A stretch of 64,000 nt of DNA from Vallitalea pronyensis (GCF_018141445.1 NZ_CP058649.1:2809001-2873000), one strand, 5' to 3'; counted from the first letter of the stretch, positions 25,615 to 34,918 are shown. Program-made: numbers and translations. Notes: a model not told the origin generated them from the letters alone.

Positions 25615-27600
25615 ATGAGAGAAAGAAAACGACCAGAATTTCCTAAAAGAGCAGTTGTAACGGCAGGTATGCCTTACGGTAATAAAGAGTTGCATTTTGG
25701 TCATGTTGGCGGACTTTTTGTTCACGCAGACACCTATGCCCGTTTCTTAAGAGATAGAATAGGTAAGGATAATGTTATTTTTGTTTCGGGTACAGATTGT
25801 TATGGTTCACCGATTGCAGCCAATTATCGCCAACTGGTTGAGGAGGGTAAAATAACAGGTTCATTAGAAGATTATGTGAGAAAAAATTATGAAAAACAGA
25901 AAGAAGTCCTGGATAAATATGATATGAACCTTAATTTGTATGCAGCATCAGGGCTTGATAGAGCAGGAGAGATTCATAAAGAAGTTTCAGAAAAAATATT
26001 TAATACATTGTATGAGCATGATTATCTTGTTAAAATGTCAACGCCTCAATTTTATGATCCTGACTTTAAAGTGTTATTAAATGGTCGCCAAGTGGTAGGT
26101 AAATGTCCTATTGATGGATGTCAATCTGATAAAGCATATGCTGATGAATGTGCTCTAGGGCATATGTATATGCCAAACGAGTTGATTGATCCTAAGAGTG
26201 TGTTATCAGGTAAAAAGCCAGAACTTAGGGATGTCACCAATTGGTATTATAAACTAGAAGATTATACCGAAGCATTAAAAGGGCAAATGGATTATCTAAA
26301 GCAACATTCCACTGCTAGAAAATACCTGATTAAAACCATTGAGGAATTTCTAAAACAACCCATCATCTATGTAAAGCGTAAGCAATTGGAAGATGGTGTG
26401 GCAAGCTTACAGGCGAAATTACCAAAGCATACCATCATTGATGAACCTAAGAAACCATCCATAACCTTTATATTTGACAATCTGAATGATCGTGATAAAG
26501 CCCGTGAAGTGTTGGACAGTATGGGACTTCACTTTAGAACAGGTAAAACCCTTGTACCATTTCGACTATCTGGTAACATTGATTGGGGCATCAAAGTACC
26601 AGAAAAAGAAGGACTTGACGATTTAACTTTTTGGGTATGGCCTGAATCCCTGTGGGCACCTATTTCTTTTACAAAAACATATCTTGAATCCATTGGAGAA
26701 GATAAGGATGAGTGGAAGAATTGGTGGCTGTCTGAAGAGTCAAAAGTGTATCAATTTATTGGTGAAGACAATATTTATTTTTATGGTATCGCTGAGATGG
26801 CAATGGGTCTAAGCTTATTAGGTATAGACAGCAAGGATCAAGTGGACTGGGAGCATGTGAATCTACCTCACTTAGTACCCAATAATCATGTGCTTTTCAT
26901 GGATAAAAAAGCCAGTAGTAGCAGTGACATTAAGCCGCCTATGGCAGAAGAACTCTTAGACCACTATACAGCAGAGCAATTAAGAATGCATTTCTTAAGC
27001 TTAGGTCTTGCTAAGAAAAGTGTTAGCTTTATGCCCCAGGTTTATATGCCTGAAGAAGAACGGCAAGGTCCTGATACCGTGTTAAAAGATGGCAATCTAT
27101 TAACCAATGTATTTAATCGTTTAGTACGATCTTGTTTTTACACCGCTCAGAAGTATTTTGATACCAAGATACCCCATGGAGAAGTCAGTGAAGAAATCCT
27201 TCACTTATCGAAGGATGCTGTTCTTAATTATGAGATGCATATGTATCGGCATGATTTTCACCGTATTGTCTATGTCCTTGACAGCTATATTCGTAAACTC
27301 AATAAATATTGGGTGAATCACATGAAAAAAGCCGATACCGATGAGAATAATGATCTGAGAAAACAAGTACTTGTTGACGCCTTTTATGGTGTAAAATCAG
27401 CTCTAACACTGATTCATCCAATAGCACCCACCAGTTGTGAAATGGTGAGGGATTATTTACAGGTGAGTGAGAACATTTGGAACTGGGATTATATTTTTGA
27501 ACCCATTAGTGCATTGATGGATGATGTAGCTACCCATGAATTGAAGTATCTTGAACCAAGAATTGATTTCTTTAAAAAACATGAAAGTCAGTTTAAATAA
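25615..27600 (+). CDS. metG: Methionyl-tRNA synthetase, divergent form lacking KMSKS
   Basis: The 661-residue class I synthetase attaches methionine to tRNA(Met). The HIGH motif appears as HFGH (27-30) after GMPYGNKEL, a cysteine-containing connective insert follows (KCPIDGCQ, then DECALGH), and WVWPESLWAPISFTKTYLES matches the core. Where KMSKS is expected, the sequence reads KKASSSSD (431-438), so the usual second lysine of KMSKS is absent. An anticodon-binding helical domain ends the protein; no C-terminal tRNA-binding OB domain is present. The methionine T-box upstream supports the assignment. I recall similar serine-rich variants in other clostridia, from memory rather than a search. Confidence 0.9.
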   Translation: MRERKRPEFPKRAVVTAGMPYGNKELHFGHVGGLFVHADTYARFLRDRIGKDNVIFVSGTDCYGSPIAANYRQLVEEGKITGSLEDYVRKNYEKQKEVLDKYDMNLNLYAASGLDRAGEIHKEVSEKIFNTLYEHDYLVKMSTPQFYDPDFKVLLNGRQVVGKCPIDGCQSDKAYADECALGHMYMPNELIDPKSVLSGKKPELRDVTNWYYKLEDYTEALKGQMDYLKQHSTARKYLIKTIEEFLKQPIIYVKRKQLEDGVASLQAKLPKHTIIDEPKKPSITFIFDNLNDRDKAREVLDSMGLHFRTGKTLVPFRLSGNIDWGIKVPEKEGLDDLTFWVWPESLWAPISFTKTYLESIGEDKDEWKNWWLSEESKVYQFIGEDNIYFYGIAEMAMGLSLLGIDSKDQVDWEHVNLPHLVPNNHVLFMDKKASSSSDIKPPMAEELLDHYTAEQLRMHFLSLGLAKKSVSFMPQVYMPEEERQGPDTVLKDGNLLTNVFNRLVRSCFYTAQKYFDTKIPHGEVSEEILHLSKDAVLNYEMHMYRHDFHRIVYVLDSYIRKLNKYWVNHMKKADTDENNDLRKQVLVDAFYGVKSALTLIHPIAPTSCEMVRDYLQVSENIWNWDYIFEPISALMDDVATHELKYLEPRIDFFKKHESQFK

Positions 27601-27612
27601 GGAATAAGAAGA

Positions 27613-27696
27613 GACGGTGCTGTCTCAAAAAAGCAAAATAACGTCAATATCGTAGGCAACAAAATTGCTTTTTTATGAGACAGCCCCGTCCTTTTT
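27613..27696. repeat. GCTGTCTCA palindrome serving as metG terminator
   Basis: GACGG-GCTGTCTCA at the left pairs with TGAGACAGC-CCGTC at the right, followed by a five-T run. The left arm interior (AGCAAAATAACGTCAATATC) matches the right arm of the element at 11756-11943. It lies between metG and a convergent gene and can serve both as terminator. Confidence 0.75.
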
Positions 27697-27703
27697 CTTG
27701 GAT

Positions 27704-29317
27704 TTATTTATAAGGGTCAATAAAAATTTTGGGGAACTCTTCTTGATGTTTAAAGCTTACAAAGGTTTTTTGTGATTCATTATAGGAACCATCCGTAGCG
27801 ATAGGTATTATTTCTCCTTTTACCATAAAAGTCAAATAGTCTTTACCCAGATATATAACACCTCCAGAAAAACCATTGTTACTGAAAAAACTAGGGAATT
27901 TATAGGTGTTCACTTCAGCTAAAGTCATTTTTTTCTCCGTAATATCTGTGGTTTCTTTGATGGTAGAAGAGCTGGTATTGGTACTGCTGCCTATGCTAAG
28001 TAAGCTAAAAAATTTGCTAACCAGTGAAGAACTTGAACTATGACCTGTTGTTACTTTTTCATGCCTTAAGGATTTTAGGGTGATGGTCCTGTTTACGTTA
28101 ACTTCTTGGGTAAAACCAGGTAAAACGGGAAGACCTAACTGCGTTTTTTCTGTTTTATTACCACTATCAGCGAGCGAACTTTCCAAGACCCTAAGGAGGT
28201 AATACTTACCATTATCATAAACAATTTCTTCACTGCCTGGAAGCATCATATGTAGAGGCTTATCTGCGATTATATTCTCATGAGATTTTTCATTTAACTT
28301 CCATGGAAAGGTTTTTCCCTTAATAATAGGGTAATAAAATTCATATTCAATAACAGTTTCAGGAGAATGCTTATACCATTTATAGTTACCAAGCTCTTTT
28401 CCTAAGTAATAGAAGTGTTCGGATACATGTTCATGATGTCCATCTGCGTAGAGGAGGACATAAACAGCGTCGCCTATGTTATATGGAACGTATTTGTCGC
28501 AGTGTGGACAATAAAAAGTTTTGTTTGAACCACCATCATTTTCAAGATATATTTTTTGGGCATCAATTATACCTTTTGTTGGATCTGTTGTTCCATTAGC
28601 ATCCCATATTTCTGCTTTCATATCATAGATTTCATGATCCCAATAAAGGTAAAAATCCGCTGAATTACAGGAGCTAAATTCTGGTAAAGAAGGTATTTCA
28701 AATGTTTTTTCCACTTTTTTGCTGACACTTTCTATGGTCGTATCTTTCTCCGTATAGGAATATGATGTTTTAAAAGTATATTGTTTTCCAAGGGATTGCT
28801 CTAAGACACTAGCTAAAGAAAGATTGTAGCCTACGTCTTTAAGTAGCTTTGTTGCTGAATCTTTATTAAATGTAAGCCCCATATTAAATGAAGTATTGGA
28901 GGACTTCATTTTCGTTATGGATGTAATACTTGTATGGGTAAGGTCTTGGGTAGAGGCTACTCTTTTGATTTGTCCATTTGCAATTGAAGCTAGCTTTTTC
29001 AAGCCCGTGTAAGGAGCAGCTTTTGATTTTTGTTCATTGTAATTGGCACTTATAAGCTTTACTTTATACTGACTTTCATCTGTGAATTGGCTGGGCTTGA
29101 CAGAAAATTCATGTAATACCCCTAAGTCAAATTGTAACGAGGGCCCGTTCAGGTGGCGGTCTGTACTTTCGATGAACTCTCCAGATACGGGGTCAAAACG
29201 ATACGCAATAGATTGATGGCATGCCTCATGAGCCCGGATAGGGTTCGTTGACAAGCAAAAGGAAAAGAGCATGATGACAGTCAACGCCAAAACAGGTAAT
29301 CGGTTAATTTTTTTCAT
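27704..29317 (-). CDS. Large secreted protein with two Ser/Thr-rich amphipathic segments
   Basis: The 537-residue product has a signal peptide cleaved about after Ala29 and a strong AGGAGGT ribosome site. I recognise no family. Two internal regions look alike: residues about 140-214 and 425-478 each have a Ser/Thr-rich strand, a hydrophobic helix-like stretch, a second Ser/Thr-rich strand and a close ending in a Phe-x-x-Pro-Ser motif (FEIPSLPEF; YKFPSFF). A lone CPHC pair lies at 270-273. Alternating Ser/Thr strands of this sort occur in beta-pore-forming toxins, which is a possibility only. The gene is transcribed divergently from the NB-ARC/TPR gene, with 170 bases between them. Confidence 0.7.
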   Translation of the reverse strand: MKKINRLPVLALTVIMLFSFCLSTNPIRAHEACHQSIAYRFDPVSGEFIESTDRHLNGPSLQFDLGVLHEFSVKPSQFTDESQYKVKLISANYNEQKSKAAPYTGLKKLASIANGQIKRVASTQDLTHTSITSITKMKSSNTSFNMGLTFNKDSATKLLKDVGYNLSLASVLEQSLGKQYTFKTSYSYTEKDTTIESVSKKVEKTFEIPSLPEFSSCNSADFYLYWDHEIYDMKAEIWDANGTTDPTKGIIDAQKIYLENDGGSNKTFYCPHCDKYVPYNIGDAVYVLLYADGHHEHVSEHFYYLGKELGNYKWYKHSPETVIEYEFYYPIIKGKTFPWKLNEKSHENIIADKPLHMMLPGSEEIVYDNGKYYLLRVLESSLADSGNKTEKTQLGLPVLPGFTQEVNVNRTITLKSLRHEKVTTGHSSSSSLVSKFFSLLSIGSSTNTSSSTIKETTDITEKKMTLAEVNTYKFPSFFSNNGFSGGVIYLGKDYLTFMVKGEIIPIATDGSYNESQKTFVSFKHQEEFPKIFIDPYK

Positions 29318-29487
29318 ATGGTTTTACCTCCTATTAAATTATAAAAATACAAGAAATTTATATAAGTACATGTACTATGATAAATATTATAATATAACTT
29401 ATTATTGTATAGTTCGTAGAAAAATTCGTAAAATTAGTAGATTTAATTAATAATTGCTTGTATAATAGATATAAAAAGAGGAATGAT

Positions 29488-32304
29488 GTGTATATGCATG
29501 ATAGAAGTTTACATAACATTTTTGATTTTTTCTATTTGTTAAAAAAATTTAATGGACTAAGGCCCGATTATAACAAATATTCACCAAAACTTAATACCTA
29601 CTCTGCTATAGAGGGCGCTCTTGGTATAGGGTCTAAAAATTATCCTTATTATAGAAAGCGGGGTTTTATTCCTCTTCGTGCTGAAGATATCTATCTTCGA
29701 TTAAGTGAAAAAAATATAATTCCAAAAAACAACATGAAATGGCTGCGAGAGCTTGTTACGTATGTACATACTGACGTTAATAGCCATGACATAGCTTTAT
29801 CAGATAGCCATGATTCCTTTAATAGATTTATCCATATACTACAGAATTTTTATGAGAAAAAAGAAGATGAAGCGTACATCAAACACGTTATCATGTATTT
29901 GGACAATCCTCAACAATATGCCATAGAAACAGAAACTATCTGGCAACATATTTCTCCTAAAGGCAACAACGTCAATAGCGTGAGAAAAAATAGGACTCAA
30001 TATTTAACAAGGCTTCCTAAAGCCTCTTTTAAATTAATTGGTAGAGAAAAAGAATTATCCGATATTGAACATGATTTATCAGAGAATCACAGGGTTCTTT
30101 TAGTGAATGGTTTAGGAGGTATAGGTAAGACAGAAATATGTAAAGCTTATATTCATGACCATGTTATAAAAGGTAGTTACAGTTATATAGGGTGGATTAA
30201 TTACATATCCAGCTTTAAAGAATCCATTGTGAGCCAGATGAATGGGCATCCTGTCTTATTCAATGAGCAGGATACTTTGGATGAGAAATACGATAAAGTA
30301 ATATTTTTCCTTCAAAGCATTCGTGAAGAATCCTTATTAATTATTGATAATATTGTCGATAAAGATGATGAAAGCTTATGGGATATGAGTGCTATCCCAT
30401 TTTTTAAAATCATTGCTAATTCAAGGTGTCAATTCAATGAACTAAAACGGTTAGAAGGTTTCCACCAGTATGTGTTAGATTTTCTAGAGATGAAGGATTG
30501 TTTAGATTTATTTTATACGATTTATGAAGGTGAGAAAGATGATGAGATATTAGAAAAGATTATTGAACTGGCTGGTAATCATACCTTAACCATTGAGCTT
30601 CTGGCTAAAACAGCTTATTATTCTGGTGTAACCATTAAAGAATTGTATAAGGGGATTTTAGCATTGGGCTTTAATTTAGGCAGCATGATCAATGCTCAAG
30701 TAAAGACCAGCTGGCATAATATGAGAAAAACGGAGACGATTTTTAACCATCTGTTAAAATTATTTTCCCTATCCCATGTAAGTGAAGAGGAAAAGGAGGT
30801 CCTGATGCATCTTTCTGTCTTACCGCCTGTTGACATTAATGAGAGAGAGCTGTTAAAATGGTTAAACCTTCCAAATGCTAGTCTCATGCATACAATCATT
30901 GAAAAGGGATGGGTTAAGCGAGTCGGTTTTTGGAAGATTACCATGCACCCTTTAATACAAGAAACCACCAGATATAGCCTCAAACCGGATGCAGGGAAAT
31001 GCCATCATTTTATTCAAGCCATTGCAGATGAACTTTTTTTTAGTGGTTATGACAATCCCTATGATAAGGTCCAGTACACAGCCCTTGGGGATAGTCTTCT
31101 AAAATATTTGGATGAAGATACGCAAAGCATTGGTCTTTTGTATAATAACCTGTCCAAAATCTATCGGGTTTGTGGTCAACGAAGTAAAGCGCTTGATTAT
31201 CAATTAAAAGCCACCCAAATAAGAGCTAAAGTGTTAGGAGAGAATCATCCTGATTTAGCCACCTCATTATGCAACTTATCGGTTATCTATACAGAAATGG
31301 GGAAATCAGACCTAGCTTTAAAACACGCACTTGATGCTCTGGCCATACGACAAGAGGCCTTTGATGAGAAGCATCCTGATTTAGCCACTTCTTATTTTAA
31401 CTTATCATCAATCTATGTGGAGATGGGCAAGTTTGATGAGAGTTTAGATTACCAATTAAAAGCCATTGCTATTCGTGAAGCGGTATTTGATAAAAATCAT
31501 CCTGATTTGTCCCTATGTTATAACGATATGGCTTATATCTATAGTGCCATGGGTGATCTTGACAAGGGGCTGCATTTCCAGTTAAAATCTTTGCATATTA
31601 TGGAAGAGGTGTTTGATAGGTATCATCCTGAACTATCGGTTGCTTACAATAATCTGTCCATTATATATCGACATCGGGGCAATATGGAAAAGTGTCTAAG
31701 TTATCAGTTAAAATCCATTCAAATTGTCGAAAAAATATGTGACCAATATCATCCTGAACGCGCTAGTTCCTATAGCAATTTATCCATGATCTACAACGCA
31801 GTAGATCAGTATGATAAAGCGCTGGACTATCAACTGAAAGCTATGGATATACAGTATCATAGTTTATCTGAAAATCATCCAAATACAGCTATTATCCATA
31901 ATAATTTATCCATCATCTATCGAAATATTGGAGAATTTGATAAAGCCTTGGAACACCAACTAAAAGCTATTCATATAGCTGAGACATTGTATCCCAAAGC
32001 AAATCTGCAATTGGCGAATTTTTATAGTAATTTATCGATTGTTTACAGAAAAGTAGGTCAGTATCAGAATGCCTTAGACTATCAATTAAAGGACATTGAT
32101 ATAAAAGCTAAAATGATTGATGAATATCATCATGATTTTGCAGATTCCTATGAAAATCTATCATGTATTTACCGGCTAATAGATAAGGTGGATAAAGCCC
32201 TGGAATACCAATTAAAAACCATTGCCATTCGAGAAAAAATTTTTAATAAAGATCATCCTGAACTCATCAAAGCCTATAAAGTTTTATCTGAAATCAATCA
32301 ATGA
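29488..32304 (+). CDS. STAND NTPase: NB-ARC domain with C-terminal TPR array
   Basis: The 938-residue protein has an N-terminal helical domain (about 1-180) of no known type, an NB-ARC P-loop NTPase with Walker A NGLGGIGKTE (about 207-216) and Walker B SLLIIDN, a winged-helix-like stretch, then nine full 42-residue TPR repeats and a partial one, each beginning HPDLA-like and containing NLSxIY. STAND proteins are signal-triggered switches: the repeats sense a ligand and the NTPase oligomerises. Known members are transcription regulators or anti-phage effectors. GTG 29488 lies six bases after AGAGG; ATG 29494 is the alternative. A TATAAT at 29461-29466 overlaps the longer TTG start at 29458, which rules it out. 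Confidence 0.85.
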   Translation: MYMHDRSLHNIFDFFYLLKKFNGLRPDYNKYSPKLNTYSAIEGALGIGSKNYPYYRKRGFIPLRAEDIYLRLSEKNIIPKNNMKWLRELVTYVHTDVNSHDIALSDSHDSFNRFIHILQNFYEKKEDEAYIKHVIMYLDNPQQYAIETETIWQHISPKGNNVNSVRKNRTQYLTRLPKASFKLIGREKELSDIEHDLSENHRVLLVNGLGGIGKTEICKAYIHDHVIKGSYSYIGWINYISSFKESIVSQMNGHPVLFNEQDTLDEKYDKVIFFLQSIREESLLIIDNIVDKDDESLWDMSAIPFFKIIANSRCQFNELKRLEGFHQYVLDFLEMKDCLDLFYTIYEGEKDDEILEKIIELAGNHTLTIELLAKTAYYSGVTIKELYKGILALGFNLGSMINAQVKTSWHNMRKTETIFNHLLKLFSLSHVSEEEKEVLMHLSVLPPVDINERELLKWLNLPNASLMHTIIEKGWVKRVGFWKITMHPLIQETTRYSLKPDAGKCHHFIQAIADELFFSGYDNPYDKVQYTALGDSLLKYLDEDTQSIGLLYNNLSKIYRVCGQRSKALDYQLKATQIRAKVLGENHPDLATSLCNLSVIYTEMGKSDLALKHALDALAIRQEAFDEKHPDLATSYFNLSSIYVEMGKFDESLDYQLKAIAIREAVFDKNHPDLSLCYNDMAYIYSAMGDLDKGLHFQLKSLHIMEEVFDRYHPELSVAYNNLSIIYRHRGNMEKCLSYQLKSIQIVEKICDQYHPERASSYSNLSMIYNAVDQYDKALDYQLKAMDIQYHSLSENHPNTAIIHNNLSIIYRNIGEFDKALEHQLKAIHIAETLYPKANLQLANFYSNLSIVYRKVGQYQNALDYQLKDIDIKAKMIDEYHHDFADSYENLSCIYRLIDKVDKALEYQLKTIAIREKIFNKDHPELIKAYKVLSEINQ

Positions 32305-32313
32305 TGGCTATTG

Positions 32314-32424
32314 AAATGTATCAATCCTATTAACGTTCTCAGGTTGTGTTTGTTACTTTTGATAAAAAGGATTAGGAAAGTAACAAGCCACAAAAATCGT
32401 TCTTTTAATAGGATAGATACATTT
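32314..32424. repeat. Large 110-bp palindrome after the NB-ARC gene
   Basis: A 20-bp outer arm (32314-32333) matches 32405-32424 with one mismatch, and an inner arm TTGTTACTTT (32350-32359) pairs perfectly with AAAGTAACAA (32377-32386). Only ATTTTACTT follows, so it is at best a weak terminator. It differs from the GCTGTCTCA family. Confidence 0.65.
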
Positions 32425-32478
32425 TACTTAAGTTATCCATGGTTTTTTACATAAATTGTCTTGAAAACGTAACATCAG

Positions 32479-32507
32479 TTGACTTGATAAATAGAGTAAG
32501 GTATAAT
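32479..32507 (+). promoter_or_regulatory. Sigma-A promoter of the yicC-remA-gmk-rpoZ operon
   Basis: TTGACT (32479-32484) and a consensus TATAAT (32502-32507) are 17 bases apart. The leader of about 95 bases contains a hairpin with arms CGCTGTT and AACAGCG. Confidence 0.8.
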
Positions 32508-32607
32508 ACCATCAGGATAAGTGTGAAATGGAACATTTACACGCTGTTGTGACGATGTTTTATCAAGTAAACAGCGTCATGTCACTAAAAAAGAAATGAG
32601 TGATGAT

Positions 32608-33483
32608 ATGGTAAAAAGTATGACAGGCTTCGGAAGAGGTGAGCATGTATCCGATGACATTAAGATGACCGTTGAATTAAAGTCCGTTAATCATCGATAC
32701 TGTGATATTAACATTAGAATGCCTAAGCGGATTAGTTTTCTAGAGAATCTCATCAGAAGTTTTGTTAAAAAACGGGTGTCAAGAGGTAAAGTCGATATCT
32801 ATGTTTCTTATGAGGACCATTCAGAAGGTAACGAATGTATTAAACTTAATGAAGATTTAATTACGCAATACTTAAAATACTTCCAAAACATCAGTGAGAA
32901 ACATGGACTGGACAATGATATAAAAGTATCCCATATCACAAGATATCCAGAAGTCATTAAAATAGAAGAACATGAAATGGATGAAAATCTACTATGGGGT
33001 ATCTTAGAAGAGGCATTGTCTATTGCCGTTGATAAGTTAATAGCCACTAGAAAAACAGAAGGCGACTTATTGAAACAAGATATCATGAGTAAACTAGATA
33101 CCATTAATGAACTCATTTGTCTTATAAAAGAAAGAGCCCCTTATGTCACAATGGAGTATAAAGAAAAGCTTGAAAACCGCATAAATGATTTATTAAATAC
33201 TTCAATTGATGAAGCGAGATTAGCAGTTGAAGTGGCGATTTTTGCGGATAAATGTTGCGTGGATGAAGAAATCGTTCGTCTTGAGAGCCACATTAAACAT
33301 ATGCGGCAAACCCTTGAGAAGGATATACCCATTGGACGGAAACTTGACTTTCTGCTTCAAGAAATGAATCGAGAGTCCAACACCATTCTATCCAAGTCCA
33401 ATGATATGAACATATCGGAACAAGGTCTAGAGCTAAAAACAGAAATAGAAAAAATTAGAGAACAAATTCAAAATATTGAATAA
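32608..33483 (+). CDS. yicC: YicC family endoribonuclease/stress protein
   Basis: The 291-residue product begins MVKSMTGFGRGEH, the YicC family signature, and ends with the DUF1732 domain (GRKLDFLLQEMNRESNTILSKS). YicC of E. coli is an endoribonuclease that takes part in small-RNA decay; the Bacillus relative (YloC) is of the same fold. ATG 32608 gives the family N-terminus; ATG 32596 would add four residues and lacks a better ribosome site. It opens a conserved operon with remA, gmk and rpoZ, an arrangement shared with Bacillus. Confidence 0.93.
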   Translation: MVKSMTGFGRGEHVSDDIKMTVELKSVNHRYCDINIRMPKRISFLENLIRSFVKKRVSRGKVDIYVSYEDHSEGNECIKLNEDLITQYLKYFQNISEKHGLDNDIKVSHITRYPEVIKIEEHEMDENLLWGILEEALSIAVDKLIATRKTEGDLLKQDIMSKLDTINELICLIKERAPYVTMEYKEKLENRINDLLNTSIDEARLAVEVAIFADKCCVDEEIVRLESHIKHMRQTLEKDIPIGRKLDFLLQEMNRESNTILSKSNDMNISEQGLELKTEIEKIREQIQNIE

Positions 33484-33503
33484 GAGAACTGGGGTGATAG
33501 ATG

Positions 33504-33761
33504 ATGGTACAGATGGTCAATATAGGTTTTGGAAATATTGCTTTTGCAAACCGAATTATAGCAGTACTTAGTCCGGAATCAGCACCCATTAAAAGAGTGG
33601 TTCAAAATGCCCGAGATGAAGGGAATTTAATTGATGCCACCTATGGGAGAAAAACAAGAGCTGTCATCATCATGGATAATGGTCAAGTTTTATTATCCGC
33701 CATATTACCTGAAACGGTAGGTCATCGTTTGACAAAGGAAAATACCATGGATATGGCATAA
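33504..33761 (+). CDS. remA: RemA-like DUF370 regulatory protein
   Basis: The 85-residue protein has the DUF370 core [20 protein letters not shown] and [20 protein letters not shown]. RemA of Bacillus is a ring-forming DNA-binding protein that activates matrix and osmoprotection genes. The preferred start is ATG 33504, six bases after GGGGTGAT. It lies 20 bases after yicC and before gmk, the usual place. Its targets here are unknown. Confidence 0.93.
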   Translation: MVQMVNIGFGNIAFANRIIAVLSPESAPIKRVVQNARDEGNLIDATYGRKTRAVIIMDNGQVLLSAILPETVGHRLTKENTMDMA

Positions 33762-33885
33762 TAAATGGTAGGACTATTGCATATATATGATTCATGGTAT
33801 GTGTGACGATGGTCACATGAAAAGTCACTGGATTATCCTTTATATGATTACAAGCATAACAAGAATATAATATATAGGTGATGAA

Positions 33886-34518
33886 ATGAAAAAAAAGGGT
33901 ATACTCATAATTATATCAGGCTTTTCTGGTGCGGGTAAAGGAACGGTTGTAAAGGAACTCATGAAAAAAGGGGACTATACACTATCCATATCTGCCACAA
34001 CACGTCCAGCTAGAGCGTATGAGGCACATGGAAGAGAGTACTTCTTTGAAAGCCGTGAAACATTTGAAGATATGATTGCTAATGATGCATTAATTGAATG
34101 GGCAACTTACTGTGACCATTATTATGGAACACCTAAGCAGTTTGTGGAAGAACAAATGGCAGAAGGTAAGGATGTTATTTTAGAAATTGAGATGCAAGGA
34201 GCGCTGAATGTAAAAGCGTTGTATCCTGATTCTGTACTGGTTTTTATTACAGCTCCTAAAGTACAGGAATTAAAGGATAGATTAGAAGGAAGAGGAACAG
34301 AAAGTCAAGATGTTATACACAAACGTTTACTTCGTTCTTATGAAGAAACAGCCGTTATGGAGCGCTATGACTATCTTATTGTAAATGATAAAATCGATCA
34401 ATGTGTTGAAGATATTAAAGCTATTATCCATGTTGAACATAAGGTATCAAGGCGAAATAAAGAGCTTATACAGCAATTAAGAAATGAATTTGAGGAACTA
34501 TTGAAAGGAGAGGTTTAG
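33886..34518 (+). CDS. gmk: Guanylate kinase
   Basis: The 210-residue kinase phosphorylates GMP to GDP with ATP. The P-loop is SGFSGAGKGT, the GMP-binding segment includes TTRPARAYEAHGREYFFE, and the lid region contains RLEGRGTESQDVIHKRL. The ATG follows AGGTGATG. The rpoZ start codon follows directly after the stop, so the two are co-translated. Guanylate kinase feeds GTP and so links to (p)ppGpp levels. Confidence 0.96.
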   Translation: MKKKGILIIISGFSGAGKGTVVKELMKKGDYTLSISATTRPARAYEAHGREYFFESRETFEDMIANDALIEWATYCDHYYGTPKQFVEEQMAEGKDVILEIEMQGALNVKALYPDSVLVFITAPKVQELKDRLEGRGTESQDVIHKRLLRSYEETAVMERYDYLIVNDKIDQCVEDIKAIIHVEHKVSRRNKELIQQLRNEFEELLKGEV

Positions 34519-34746
34519 ATGTTACATCCATCTTATACCGATTTAATGACAACGATTAACGAGCGCATGACTAGTGATGAAGAGAAATTAAAGAGTAGAT
34601 ACTCTATTGTTATCGCTTCGTCTAAGCGGGCAAGGGAGATTATTGCTGGGGATGATGTGTTAACAGAAGAAATATACACAAAACCGTTATCCAATGCAGT
34701 GAATGAGTTATTCGAAGGAAAAATTGATATTGTATCAAACAATTAA
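34519..34746 (+). CDS. rpoZ: RNA polymerase omega subunit
   Basis: The 75-residue product matches bacterial omega: an N-terminal helix, the RYSIVIASSKRAREI motif and the KPLSNAVNELFEGKI end. Omega helps the beta-prime subunit fold and join the polymerase. Its start abuts the gmk stop. In Bacillus coaBC follows here; in this window a terminator and then priA follow, so coaBC lies elsewhere or is absent. Confidence 0.95.
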   Translation: MLHPSYTDLMTTINERMTSDEEKLKSRYSIVIASSKRAREIIAGDDVLTEEIYTKPLSNAVNELFEGKIDIVSNN

Positions 34747-34771
34747 CGAGGGGATCTACCCCTCGTTTCGG
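34745..34771 (+). terminator. Terminator after rpoZ
   Basis: AACGAGGGG (34745-34753) pairs with CCCCTCGTT (34759-34767) around a 5-base loop. The T-run is short and interrupted. Confidence 0.7.
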
Positions 34772-34817
34772 TTGTTTTAGTCATAAACATCATCCATTGC
34801 TTATATATCTATATATG

Positions 34818-34826
34818 TGGTATAAT
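34818..34826 (+). promoter_or_regulatory. Extended -10 promoter element before priA
   Basis: TGGTATAAT, an extended -10 element, lies 93 bases before the priA start, after the rpoZ terminator. It probably starts the long priA-to-rpe transcript. Confidence 0.5.
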
Positions 34827-34918
34827 AAAAGTTAGTGATTAACGACGATAAATAGGGATGTTTCCTACTCACAAGGGTTTTTACCGTAGGTATCAACCGA
34901 TAAAAAGGGATAGATGTT

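Noticed and set aside
31180..32290. Periodic 126-base DNA repeat
   Set aside because: The period comes from the 42-residue TPR units of the NB-ARC protein and is not a separate DNA element.
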